A DNA stretch of 64,000 nt from Thermoanaerobaculia bacterium (GTDB lineage: Bacteria > Acidobacteriota > Thermoanaerobaculia > Multivoradales > Multivoraceae), in NCBI GenBank assembly GCA_022822365.1, contig JAJEBV010000021.1:62001-126000 (forward strand). The letters are read 5' to 3'. Below are positions 43,987 through 52,427 of this stretch, piece after piece. Both the position numbers and the translations under genes were made by a program. Every line of letters begins with the position of its first letter. Within the stretch, counting starts at the first letter, position 1. Below the pieces are notes generated by a model. It was not told the origin of the DNA and did no database searches. It was given only the letters and a program-made list of their open reading frames with translations.

Positions 43987-44070
43987 GGTCGCCGCTGGGT
44001 GCGCGGGTCTTCTGACCCGCTGCCGCCGAAGGCGGCCAGAGACACGCGCCGGCCGGAAGGCCGGCTCCGC
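43987..44070 (-). repeat. REP-like repeat, copy 6, inverted
   Basis: Read on the minus strand, the copy shows the usual middle and third hairpins and tail (GGCCGCCTTCGGCGG, CGGGTCAGAAGACCCG, CGCACCCAG). Outside these it has an additional stem-loop, GCCGGCCTTCCGGCC, and GGTCGCCGCT adjoins at the other side. It lies between the dehydrogenase and the convergent infC gene. Confidence 0.75.
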
Positions 44071-44091
44071 GCGGCGGACCCTGCTTCGGCC

Positions 44092-44619
44092 TCAGTCTCC
44101 CTGGGCGATCGGGTTCAGGACCATCGTCATCTGACGGCCCTCCAGTCCCGACCGGGTCTCCACCTCGCCCACGCCCTCGATCGCGTCGCTCACCTTGTCC
44201 AGGATGGCGATGCCGAGTTCGGGCCTGCGGAGCTGCCGGTAGCGGAAGAAGATCGTCACCTTGACCTTCTTGCCCTCGCGGAGGAAGCGGAGCGCCCGGT
44301 CCGTCTTGATCTGGTAGTCGTGCGGGTCGATCGTCGGCCGGTACTTGACCTCCTTCAGATCGATCGTCGCCGCCTTCTTCCGTGACTCGCGCTTCTTCTT
44401 GTCGCGCTCGAACTTGACCTTGCCCCAGTCCATGACGCGGACCACGGGCGGATCCGCGTTGGGACCGACCTCGACGAGATCGAGCCGAGCGTCCTGGGCC
44501 CTCCTCTTCGCGTCCTCCAGGGGAACGACGCCTACCTGGGCGCCGTTCTGATCGATGAGCCGTACCGGGGTCTTACGGATCCGGTGGTTGATGCGCGGCT
44601 CGTTTGATGGGCGTGCGAT
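44092..44619 (-). CDS. infC: Translation initiation factor IF-3
   Basis: IF-3 binds the 30S subunit and enforces accurate start-codon selection. The protein contains EPRINHRIRKTPVRLIDQNG, GVVPLEDAKRRAQDARLDLV, ADPPVVRVMDWGKVKFE, and the C-terminal domain with EVKYRPTIDPHDYQIKTD and FLREGKKVKVTIFFRYRQ. No ATG, GTG or TTG precedes the conserved N-terminus. The codon seven bases after a perfect AGGAGG is ATC (44619-44617), giving 175 residues, the normal size. Rare start codons are known in infC and allow IF-3 to repress its own synthesis. rpmI and rplT, usual neighbours, are absent here. Confidence 0.9.
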   Translation of the reverse strand: MARPSNEPRINHRIRKTPVRLIDQNGAQVGVVPLEDAKRRAQDARLDLVEVGPNADPPVVRVMDWGKVKFERDKKKRESRKKAATIDLKEVKYRPTIDPHDYQIKTDRALRFLREGKKVKVTIFFRYRQLRRPELGIAILDKVSDAIEGVGEVETRSGLEGRQMTMVLNPIAQGD

Positions 44620-44626
44620 CTCGAGG

Positions 44627-44632
44627 CCTCCT
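44627..44632 (-). promoter_or_regulatory. Shine-Dalgarno sequence that fixes the AUC start of infC
   Basis: On the minus strand a perfect AGGAGG lies 7 nt upstream of an in-frame ATC codon. There is no standard start codon at suitable spacing, so this site decides the infC start. Confidence 0.75.
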
Positions 44633-44780
44633 GTGCTGCTGCCTACCGGCGCGGGCCGGAACGGACGGCTACCTTAGCCGCTTCCCGCCCGCGAGTGTGT
44701 GCGGATCCAGTCTGTTGAACGGACACGGCCGCGGCCGCAAGGCGGCCTTCGCGACCCGTCCTCACGAACGGGTACTCACG

Positions 44781-45686
44781 TCAACCGGCCACGGCCCGCT
44801 TCGGCGGGGCGCCTGCAGCCCGTCGAACCCGCTTCTTCTTCGTCGCCTTGCGCTGTGCCGCCGCCTTCCTGGCCGGCTTGGATTCGGCGGTTGCCTCCGC
44901 CTCCGTCTCGCCGTTCTTCGACAGGCTCGCCTTCAACGCCTCCATCAGGTCGATGATCTGCGCCTGCGGCGCCTCCGTCTCGTCGTCCGCGAGTTCGCGG
45001 CCGTCGATCTTGCTCTGGATGGCGTCCCAGAGCCGCTTGCGCACCTCGTCCGTGTACTGATCCGGCTTGAAGTCGTCCGAAGCGATCTGCTCGATCAACT
45101 GCACGGCGAGTTCCAGTTCGCCCGGCTTGAGTTCCGTCTCCTCGCCGAGCGGCACCTCGTCGAACGACTTCAACTCGTCCTCGTACTTCAACTGCTGCAT
45201 CAGGAGACCGGAACCGTAGGGACGCAGCATGACGAGGTACTGCTTGCCGCGCGCCGCGTGCTTGGCCAGCGCGGAACGGCCCGTCTTCCGCATCGCCTCG
45301 CTGAGGAGGCGGTAGGCGCGTTCGCCGCCCTTCTCCGGGCCGAGGTAGTACGACTTCTCGAAGTAGATCGGCTCGACCTCCGTGAGCGGCACGAACTCGG
45401 TGATCTCGATCGCCGGCGACGCCTTCTCCTGGAGTTCCTTGATCTCCTCGTCGCTGAAGGTGACGTACTGGCCCTTGCCGAACTCGTAGCCCTTGATCGT
45501 CTCCTTGCGCTCGACGACGTCGCCGGTGCGAGGGTTGATCAACTGCTGCTTGACCCGCGAGTTGTCGCTCGGGTCGAGCATGTTGAAGCGCACCGCGCCG
45601 GAGGTCTCCGACGTGGAGTACAGGCGGACCGGAATCGAAACGAGTCCGAACGAGACGGTGCCGCCGCCAACCGTACGAGCAGGCAT
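44781..45686 (-). CDS. ku: Non-homologous end joining protein Ku
   Basis: Bacterial Ku binds DNA ends as a ring-shaped homodimer and recruits LigD. The 301-residue protein starts MPARTVGGGTVSFGLVSIPV and has the Ku core (SRVKQQLINPRTGDVV, KGYEFGKGQYVTFSDEEIK, YYLGPEKGGERAY). A Lys/Arg/Ala-rich tail of about 45 residues extends past the core, the part that in other Ku proteins influences DNA-end binding and threading. It is divergent from ligD with a 158-bp gap holding REP-like copy 7. Confidence 0.94.
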   Translation of the reverse strand: MPARTVGGGTVSFGLVSIPVRLYSTSETSGAVRFNMLDPSDNSRVKQQLINPRTGDVVERKETIKGYEFGKGQYVTFSDEEIKELQEKASPAIEITEFVPLTEVEPIYFEKSYYLGPEKGGERAYRLLSEAMRKTGRSALAKHAARGKQYLVMLRPYGSGLLMQQLKYEDELKSFDEVPLGEETELKPGELELAVQLIEQIASDDFKPDQYTDEVRKRLWDAIQSKIDGRELADDETEAPQAQIIDLMEALKASLSKNGETEAEATAESKPARKAAAQRKATKKKRVRRAAGAPPKRAVAG

Positions 45687-45725
45687 AGACGGCGGATTCT
45701 AGCACCGGAAGCGCTTTCGCGGGGC

Positions 45726-45822
45726 ACTGGGTGCGCGGGTCTGTTGCCGGGGGTCTTCTGACCCCCGGACAAGGCGCGCCGCAGGCGGCCTCGAAACGCG
45801 CCGGCCGCCAGGCCGGCTCCGC
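45726..45822 (-). repeat. REP-like repeat, copy 7, inverted variant
   Basis: The sequence starts CTGGGTGCGCGGGTC and then has a changed third hairpin, CCGGGGGTCTTCTGACCCCCGG, with an extra insertion of about 12 bases. AGGCGGCC and the stem-loop GCCGGCCGCCAGGCCGGC follow. It occupies the divergent ku-ligD promoter region. Confidence 0.65.
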
Positions 45823-45844
45823 TTTGTAGAAGAATGCACCCCTC

Positions 45845-48424
45845 ATGCCGCACGGCAATCTGGAGGCCTACCGCCGCAAGCGTTCGAGCGAGGCGACGCC
45901 CGAGCCGATGGGTTCCCGAACCGCGGCAGGCGGCGGGCGCTTCGTCGTCCAGAAGCACGCCGCCCGGAGGGTCCACTTCGACTTGCGGCTGGAACTCGAG
46001 GGCACGCTCAAGTCCTGGGCGGTGCCGCGCGGACCCAGCCTGGACCCCGAGGTCAAGCGGCTCGCGGTGGCCACCGAGGACCACCCGCTGGAGTACGCCG
46101 ACTTTGAAGGATCCATCCCCGCCGGCAACTACGGCGCCGGCGCGATGATCGTCTGGGACAGCGGGCGCTGGGTCCCGCTCGAGGACCCGGTTGCCGGGAT
46201 GGAGAGCGGCAAGCTGCTGTTTGAACTCCAGGGCTACAAGCTCCGCGGCGTCTGGACCCTGTTCCGCACGGGCGGTCGACGGCAGACCGACGACGGCAGC
46301 CAATGGCTGCTGATGAAGAAGCCGGACGCGGCGTCGCGCCCGCAGGAGGAAGGCGCCGACGACGAGGACGAACTGCCGCCCGAGTCCGTGCTGTCGGGCC
46401 TGACCGTCGAGGAGCTTCGGGACGGATGCGACCGGATCGAAGAGGTGCGGACCGGGATCGAAGCCTCGGATGCGCCGCGCCGGCCGGTGGACCCGCGCTC
46501 GCTGCCGCTGATGCTCGCGACCGCCGCTGACCGGCCTTTCTCGCGCGCCGGCTGGATCTACGAGCTGAAGTACGACGGCTACCGCCTGGTCGCCGCCAAG
46601 GAAGGCGGCAGCGTATTCCTCCGCTACCGGCGCGGCGGCGACGTCACGGCGCTCTACCCGGAGCTGGCCCGCGCCCTGCGCCGCCTGCCGGTGGACTCGC
46701 TCGTCCTCGACGGCGAGGTCACCGTCCTCGACGGCGGCGGCAGGCCCAGCTTCGCCAGGCTGCAGACGCGCGCCCTGCTCAGTCGCCCGGTCGACATCGA
46801 ACAGGCCTCGGTACGCCGGCCGGCAACGCTGTTCGCTTTCGACCTCGTCGCGTTCGAGGGCCGCGACCTGCGGCCGCTGCCCCTGCTCGAGCGCAAGGGC
46901 TGGCTGGCTCAGGTTCTGCCGCCCGCCGGACCGCTTCGTTACTCGGACCACATCGAGGAACGGGGCGAGGAGTTCTTCGAGCAGGCGGTCGCGATGGGAC
47001 TCGAGGGCACGATGGCGAAGGACGGCGCGTCGCGCTACACCGGCCGCCGCTCGTCGTCCTGGGTCAAGCTGCGCGCCGAGCGGACGGGGGACTTCGCCAT
47101 CGTCGGCATGTCGCCGCCCAAGGGCAGCCGGGTCGGCCTGGGCTCGCTCCACCTCGCGGTCTGGAACGCCGAGGCCGGCGGCCTGGTCTACGCCGGTCGT
47201 GTCGGCACCGGATTCAGCGACGCGGACCTGACGAACCTGGCGGAGCGGCTGTCGGCGCGCCAGTGCGACGACCCTCCCTGCCACGCGCCGGCCGTGGAGG
47301 ACGCAGCGGCCGGGAACGAGCTGACCGACGGCCACATGATGGGCGGCCGCATCGAGGACCAGACCTGGGTCGAGCCGGACGACGAGTTCATCTGCGAGGT
47401 CCGGTACAAGGAGTGGACTCCACACGGCATGCTCCGGCATCCCGTCTTCCTCCGCATGCGTGACGACAAACCACTCGAAGACTGCGTCCGCCGCGCCGCC
47501 CCCCGCGGCGCCGAAGCCGCCCAGCCGGCGCCGCCGAAACGGCAGGTCGACGTCACGAACGAGTCCAAGGTGTTCTGGCCGGACGAGGGCTACACGAAGG
47601 GCGACCTGATCGACTTCTACGCCGCCATTTCACCGGCGATGCAGCCCTACCTCTCCGACCGCCCGCTGGTGATGACCCGCTATCCCGACGGAGTCGACGG
47701 CAAGTCCTTCTTCCAGAAGAACGCGCCCGACTTCGCTCCCGACTGGCTGCAGACGGTCAGGCTGACGAGCCCGCGGACCGGCAAGGACGTCGAGTACTTC
47801 GTCTGTCAGAACCGGGAGAGCCTGGTCTACGTGGCCAACCTGGCCGCGATCGTCCTCCACGTCTGGTCCAGCCGGCTGCACCAGCTCGGCCAGCCCGACT
47901 GGTGCATCCTCGACCTCGATCCGAAGGACGCGCCCTTCGAGGACGTGATCGAGATCGCCCTCGCCATCCGGCGCCTGTGCCGGCAGATCGAGCTGCCCTG
48001 CTTCGTCAAGACCAGCGGCTCGAGCGGCCTGCACGTGCTCCTGCCGCTGGGCGGCGCCTGCACGTACGAGCAGTCCCGCAGCCTCGGACAACTGATCGCG
48101 CAGATCATCTGCCGGCAACTGCCCGAGATCGCCACCGTCACCCGCAATCCCGAACGCCGCGACGGCAAGGTCTACATCGACTTCGTCCAGAACGGCCGCG
48201 GCCGCCTGCTCGTCGCCCCGTTCAGCGTCCGTCCCCTGCGGGCCGCGCCCGTGTCGACGCCGCTGCGCTGGTCCGAAGTCAAGCCCGGCCTCGATCTCCG
48301 CGACCACAACATCCGCACCGTGCCGAAACGGCTCAGGAAGCTGAAGAGCGACCCGCTCCGCGGCGTACTGACGGAGACGCCCGACCTGCTGGCCGCGCTG
48401 CGTCGGCTGAGCGAGCTCGTATAG
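45845..48424 (+). CDS. ligD: Multidomain ATP-dependent DNA ligase D
   Basis: LigD trims, fills and seals double-strand breaks with Ku. The 859-residue protein has three domains. Residues of about 1-165 are the 3'-phosphoesterase (RFVVQKHAARRVHFDLRLE). Residues of about 215-520 are the ligase, with nucleophile Lys242 in ELKYDGYR. From about 570 to the end is the polymerase/primase (KVFWPDEGYTKGDLIDFY, then DLDPKDAPFEDV and KTSGSSGLHVLLPL). The order phosphoesterase-ligase-polymerase is that of Pseudomonas LigD rather than the mycobacterial one. Its end lies 4 nt from the convergent MFS/receptor gene. Confidence 0.95.
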   Translation: MPHGNLEAYRRKRSSEATPEPMGSRTAAGGGRFVVQKHAARRVHFDLRLELEGTLKSWAVPRGPSLDPEVKRLAVATEDHPLEYADFEGSIPAGNYGAGAMIVWDSGRWVPLEDPVAGMESGKLLFELQGYKLRGVWTLFRTGGRRQTDDGSQWLLMKKPDAASRPQEEGADDEDELPPESVLSGLTVEELRDGCDRIEEVRTGIEASDAPRRPVDPRSLPLMLATAADRPFSRAGWIYELKYDGYRLVAAKEGGSVFLRYRRGGDVTALYPELARALRRLPVDSLVLDGEVTVLDGGGRPSFARLQTRALLSRPVDIEQASVRRPATLFAFDLVAFEGRDLRPLPLLERKGWLAQVLPPAGPLRYSDHIEERGEEFFEQAVAMGLEGTMAKDGASRYTGRRSSSWVKLRAERTGDFAIVGMSPPKGSRVGLGSLHLAVWNAEAGGLVYAGRVGTGFSDADLTNLAERLSARQCDDPPCHAPAVEDAAAGNELTDGHMMGGRIEDQTWVEPDDEFICEVRYKEWTPHGMLRHPVFLRMRDDKPLEDCVRRAAPRGAEAAQPAPPKRQVDVTNESKVFWPDEGYTKGDLIDFYAAISPAMQPYLSDRPLVMTRYPDGVDGKSFFQKNAPDFAPDWLQTVRLTSPRTGKDVEYFVCQNRESLVYVANLAAIVLHVWSSRLHQLGQPDWCILDLDPKDAPFEDVIEIALAIRRLCRQIELPCFVKTSGSSGLHVLLPLGGACTYEQSRSLGQLIAQIICRQLPEIATVTRNPERRDGKVYIDFVQNGRGRLLVAPFSVRPLRAAPVSTPLRWSEVKPGLDLRDHNIRTVPKRLRKLKSDPLRGVLTETPDLLAALRRLSELV

Positions 48425-48428
48425 AACG

Positions 48429-51400
48429 TCAGAACTGGAGCCGCAACCCCGCCCGCACCCGCCGGCTGGTCTGGAAGGCGACCGGCAGCGACTCGCGTGG
48501 ATCCGGCCTTGCCCCCTGCGCTGCCGCGGCGACGAGCAGGTCGGGCTGGGCCGGGCCGACGAGCACCGGGTCCAGGTAGGCGAGAGGCCAGAGCTGATCG
48601 GCAGCGTCCTGGTCGAAGACGTTGAGGGCCTCGGCGAACAGGGAAAGCCGCCTGTCGTCTGAGCGAAGCGGCACGCGGTAGGTCAGGGAGAGGTCCGCGC
48701 GCTTGAGATCGGCGCTCTTGACCGGCGCGTCCGCGCCAGGCGCCAGGGGGGTCAGGCCCGTGCTGAGGATGCGCCTCGCTTCGTCGACCCGCACGGTCAA
48801 GGCCCGCGGCACGTAGGCAGCCCCCGTGCGGAAGCGGTAGACGAGAGCCATCAGCCAGCGTTCGCCCGGCGACAGAACGAGCCAGCCGGAAAGCTGATGC
48901 TCGCGGTCGATGCTCAGGCGTCGGCTGTCGCTCGTGACATCGAACACGTCGCAAGGCACGGGCGAGGAGCAGAGGTCGAGGGCGGCCAGGAGCGGATGGG
49001 CGCCAGGCAGGGTTCCGGCCTCCAGCCCGAGTCCGCCGGCCTCGTGGTTGCCGGTGAGGCGGCTCAGGAGGTACGAAAAGTGGATCCTCCAGGAGGGCCT
49101 GAAGCCGACGTTGGCGTTGAGCTCGGCGCCCCACCAGTCCTGTTCGAGCTGGGGAAGCTCGCCGCCGGCGCCGCGGCCGGGGGTCAGCAACGTCGGCACG
49201 ACCTCGCCGCCGGCCGGTAGCGGCATGAGACGGATGCCGTCCCGCAGGCGCCGTCGGGAGACGCGGGCCGAAATCACGACGTCGGGCAGGAACTGATAGC
49301 CCGTCCCCAACTGGAGCTCGCGCACCCGGCCCGGACGGAGATCCGGATCGACCGCCGCCCTCGCGAAGTCGAGGCCGGCGCCGCTGTAGCCCCCGGTCGC
49401 GTCCAGCGTCGCGACCGCGTCGAGGTCGGAGCGACCCGCCCGCGGCCGGGAGACGTCGATGTGCCACCAGGCGGCGCCGCCATAGACCTTCCATCTTCCG
49501 CGGCCGGCGACGTCCCAGACGAACGCGAGCCGCGGTTCAGTGCGGTCCGCGAACTCGAGGTCGAGGGGACCCGCCTGTTCCTCTTCAGCGCGAAGCCCGC
49601 CGTGCAGGGTCAGGTGCCTCCGGAAGGCGCCGCCCACGCGCCAGGCGTCCTGCACGTAGAGGGCGCGCTTCTCCTGCCGCAGGCCGGCGGCGCCGAGCGG
49701 TCCACCGCTCCAGGCGTCGAGCCTGCCGCCCGGAAAACGCAGCATCCGTCCGGAGCGCTCGGAACGGACGAGCTCCAGACTGCTCCTGGAGTCCTGAATA
49801 CCGATCTCCAGCGTGTGGTCGAAGAGGAAGAACGACGGCTCGACCGCCCAGTTCCGGCGTTCCGCGGCGCGGCGGACCCGGTTCGGCGGCGCGGCCTCGT
49901 ACCAACCCGACGGCCGGCCGGGCGCCGGCGCCGCGAAGTACAGGCCCGCGCCCTGCCAGGGATCGCCGTTCTCGACGACGTCGGATCGGCCGCCGAACAC
50001 CCGCAGCCACAGGCGATCGGTGACGCCCCATTCGACGTTGAGGCTGGTGGTCTGCCGTCGCGACCGGTCACTCTCGGTTCCGTCCAGCGACGGCAGGACC
50101 TGCAGCGCGGGCCGCCGGCCATCGAGGTCCCCGGACCCGGTGTGGTGCTTCAGCGTCAGGTTGCTGGCCGAACCCGCCCACCAGTCGAGCTTGCCGACCG
50201 ACTGCTCGATCGTCTCGTCCCAGGTCATCGGCGCGCCCGCGCCGAACAGGCTCTCCGTGCCGCGGGTGCGGCTTCGCGAGTAACCGCCGAACGCGCGGGC
50301 GCGCTTGTCCCGCAACGGGCCGCCGGCGAAGAGCGTCGCCTCGTCGCCCTCGACGCGCCTCCTGTCCCGGCCGCCTGCCGGCGCCTCCCCGGCGTCAAGC
50401 AGGCGCAGGGCGAGCCGCTCGCCGCTGTCGAGCGGTTCGACCGTCGACCAGCCGCCGTTCACCCGCCAGTCGGTCCCTCCCGAGCGCGTGATCAGGTCGA
50501 TGTGCGGACCGGCCATCGTCGCCGCCAGTTCCATCGTCCAGACGCGCACCTGATCCACCCAGCGCGGATCGATGGCGGTCGACCCCGGTTCGCGCAGCGC
50601 GCTCTCCTGACCGTCGATCCGGTAGTTGGCGAAGCCGGGCGGCCAGCCGTTGACCGCGACGTCCGCGTCCAGGGCGTCGAGGCCGGAGGCCAGGTCCAGA
50701 TTGAACGCCGCGACGGGACCGGGCAACTGCCGCAGGTCGTCGCCCGCCAGGACGTTCCCGTCGCTGCCGGTGACCACGTCGAGCAAGGGCGAGGAGACGA
50801 GGTCGAGCGCCGACGCGCTGCCGGCCCGCATGTGGAAGTCCACCCGCAACACGCCGCCCGCAACCAGGATCAGGTTCTCGACCACGGAGGTCGCGTAGCC
50901 GTCCACGCTCGCCTCGACGTAGTAGTCGCCCGGAGGCAGACCCGGCGCCCGGAAGCTGCCGCCGCGACCGGCGCGAACCGTCTGGGTGCTGTGCAACTGG
51001 TCGCCGGTGATCCTGATCTCGGCGCCCGGCAACGGGACATCGGTGGCGGCGTCGCGCACCTGGCCGTTGATCTCGCCGTTCAGACCGGCGTAAGCCGGGC
51101 GCGGCCAGAGAAGCGCCACGCCGGCAAGCGCCACGACAAGCACGGTCGACACTGCCGGCGCCGCCGCCAGTCGACTCGGCTCCCGTTTCGGCAGGAGCAG
51201 GGAAGAACAGGCGGACACGAGACCGACGACGGCGCCGGCCTGCAGCACCGAGGTCAGTTCAAAACGATCGGCAAGTCCTCCGATGCCCCAGGTGGCAAGC
51301 CCGCCCGTCGCGAACAGGAAGCCGAGCGCCGTTCCCGAAGCCAGACCCCGGCGCCAGGGCAGCAGTTCCTGGGCCATGACGATCAGGATGGAGTGCGACG

Positions 51401-52358
51401 CCCCGAGCAACGCTCCGCACGGCAGGACGACGGCGAAGATGAGACTCCCGGAGCCCGGCACCAGGGCCAGCAGCAGGGAACCCAGCAGCGTGGTCAGGAA
51501 GACGATCGGACGTCGCCCCCAGCGATCGGCCCAGGCCCCCGCCAGCACCGCGGTGACGGCGCCCCCGAGCAGGAACAGCCCGCTGGCCAGCCCCTGAGCC
51601 GAGGAGCTGTATCCCCGCTGGCTCAACAGGAGAGGCAGGAAGGCCATCGTTCCGAACATGGCCCAGGAGCGGCTGGCGAACACCAGCGCCAGGAGAGCGA
51701 TGACGCCGCCGCGCACCGGTCGCCGCCGGCTTGCCGGCGCTTCCGCGGAAACGGCCGGCGTCCCTTCGGCAGGCCGCGACGGACCCGGCACGGCATGGAG
51801 CCGGCGCGGACCCATCGCGAACGCCATGAAGATCGGCACGGGCAATGCCAGGAGTACGAGCCAGTAGATCCCGTTGAGCCCCGCGCGATCGAGAGCCAGC
51901 CCCGCCAGGGCCGGCCCGGTGGTTAGCCCGAGCTGACCGCAGAAGAAGAAGATGGCCGTGAACGTGGCCGAACGGGCGAGGTTCACCGTGCTGGAGTGCA
52001 TGACTCCCAGGGGATGAAAGGCGCCCGAGGCAACCGCCGCGAGCGCGAACGGGACGAGGAACAGGAGGAACCTCCCCGTGGCGGCGGCCGCATAGACCGC
52101 CAGCGCCATGCAGGCCAGGTTGAAGGCGACGCTGAACGGTCCCAGGAAGCGGCTGCCGACCCGATCGACCAGCCAGCCGAACGCCGGCTGGGTAGTCCCG
52201 GCCAGGACCTGGAACAGTCCCACGGCCAGACCGATCTGGGCGGCGCTCAGGTTGAGCGGCCCGCTGAGGAAGGCGAGCAGCACCGGCCCCATGCTGTTGA
52301 AGATGTCGATCCCGAGGTGACCGACGGCAACAGCCGCGAAAATGCGTCGCCCGTTCAT
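48429..52358 (-). CDS. In-frame fusion: MFS transporter plus TonB-receptor-like outer membrane barrel
   Basis: A single uninterrupted frame of 1309 codons. Residues 1 to about 390 are an MFS transporter of the Fsr (fosmidomycin resistance)-like type with about 12 helices (FNSMGPVLLAFLSGPLNLS, FHPLGVMHSSTVNLARS). Residues 403-424 form a signal peptide ending WPRPAYA, with a cleavage site before GLNGEING. Then comes a carboxypeptidase-like regulatory domain (GQVRDAATDVPLPGAEIRITG), a plug-like region and a large beta-barrel ending in LRLQF, the terminal-Phe outer membrane signature. GTG codons at 51152 and 51143 could start a separate protein but lack a good ribosome-binding site. I see no TonB box. 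Confidence 0.75.
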   Translation of the reverse strand: MNGRRIFAAVAVGHLGIDIFNSMGPVLLAFLSGPLNLSAAQIGLAVGLFQVLAGTTQPAFGWLVDRVGSRFLGPFSVAFNLACMALAVYAAAATGRFLLFLVPFALAAVASGAFHPLGVMHSSTVNLARSATFTAIFFFCGQLGLTTGPALAGLALDRAGLNGIYWLVLLALPVPIFMAFAMGPRRLHAVPGPSRPAEGTPAVSAEAPASRRRPVRGGVIALLALVFASRSWAMFGTMAFLPLLLSQRGYSSSAQGLASGLFLLGGAVTAVLAGAWADRWGRRPIVFLTTLLGSLLLALVPGSGSLIFAVVLPCGALLGASHSILIVMAQELLPWRRGLASGTALGFLFATGGLATWGIGGLADRFELTSVLQAGAVVGLVSACSSLLLPKREPSRLAAAPAVSTVLVVALAGVALLWPRPAYAGLNGEINGQVRDAATDVPLPGAEIRITGDQLHSTQTVRAGRGGSFRAPGLPPGDYYVEASVDGYATSVVENLILVAGGVLRVDFHMRAGSASALDLVSSPLLDVVTGSDGNVLAGDDLRQLPGPVAAFNLDLASGLDALDADVAVNGWPPGFANYRIDGQESALREPGSTAIDPRWVDQVRVWTMELAATMAGPHIDLITRSGGTDWRVNGGWSTVEPLDSGERLALRLLDAGEAPAGGRDRRRVEGDEATLFAGGPLRDKRARAFGGYSRSRTRGTESLFGAGAPMTWDETIEQSVGKLDWWAGSASNLTLKHHTGSGDLDGRRPALQVLPSLDGTESDRSRRQTTSLNVEWGVTDRLWLRVFGGRSDVVENGDPWQGAGLYFAAPAPGRPSGWYEAAPPNRVRRAAERRNWAVEPSFFLFDHTLEIGIQDSRSSLELVRSERSGRMLRFPGGRLDAWSGGPLGAAGLRQEKRALYVQDAWRVGGAFRRHLTLHGGLRAEEEQAGPLDLEFADRTEPRLAFVWDVAGRGRWKVYGGAAWWHIDVSRPRAGRSDLDAVATLDATGGYSGAGLDFARAAVDPDLRPGRVRELQLGTGYQFLPDVVISARVSRRRLRDGIRLMPLPAGGEVVPTLLTPGRGAGGELPQLEQDWWGAELNANVGFRPSWRIHFSYLLSRLTGNHEAGGLGLEAGTLPGAHPLLAALDLCSSPVPCDVFDVTSDSRRLSIDREHQLSGWLVLSPGERWLMALVYRFRTGAAYVPRALTVRVDEARRILSTGLTPLAPGADAPVKSADLKRADLSLTYRVPLRSDDRRLSLFAEALNVFDQDAADQLWPLAYLDPVLVGPAQPDLLVAAAAQGARPDPRESLPVAFQTSRRVRAGLRLQF

Positions 52359-52427
52359 GAGACAGTGATGGCGGCGCGAGATGACGTCACCGCGGCGAAG
52401 ATGCGCCGGCCGTTCACCTGCGGCCCC

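Noticed and set aside
43999..44385. ORFs beginning RGSSDP at several places
   Set aside because: The shared peptide comes from translating the REP-like repeat tail and is not a protein family. Only the M1 peptidase may truly use it as a start.
44092..44445. infC starting at the GTG at 44445 (about 117 residues)
   Set aside because: That start would drop the conserved N-terminal domain, which is fully encoded upstream and preceded by AGGAGG and ATC.
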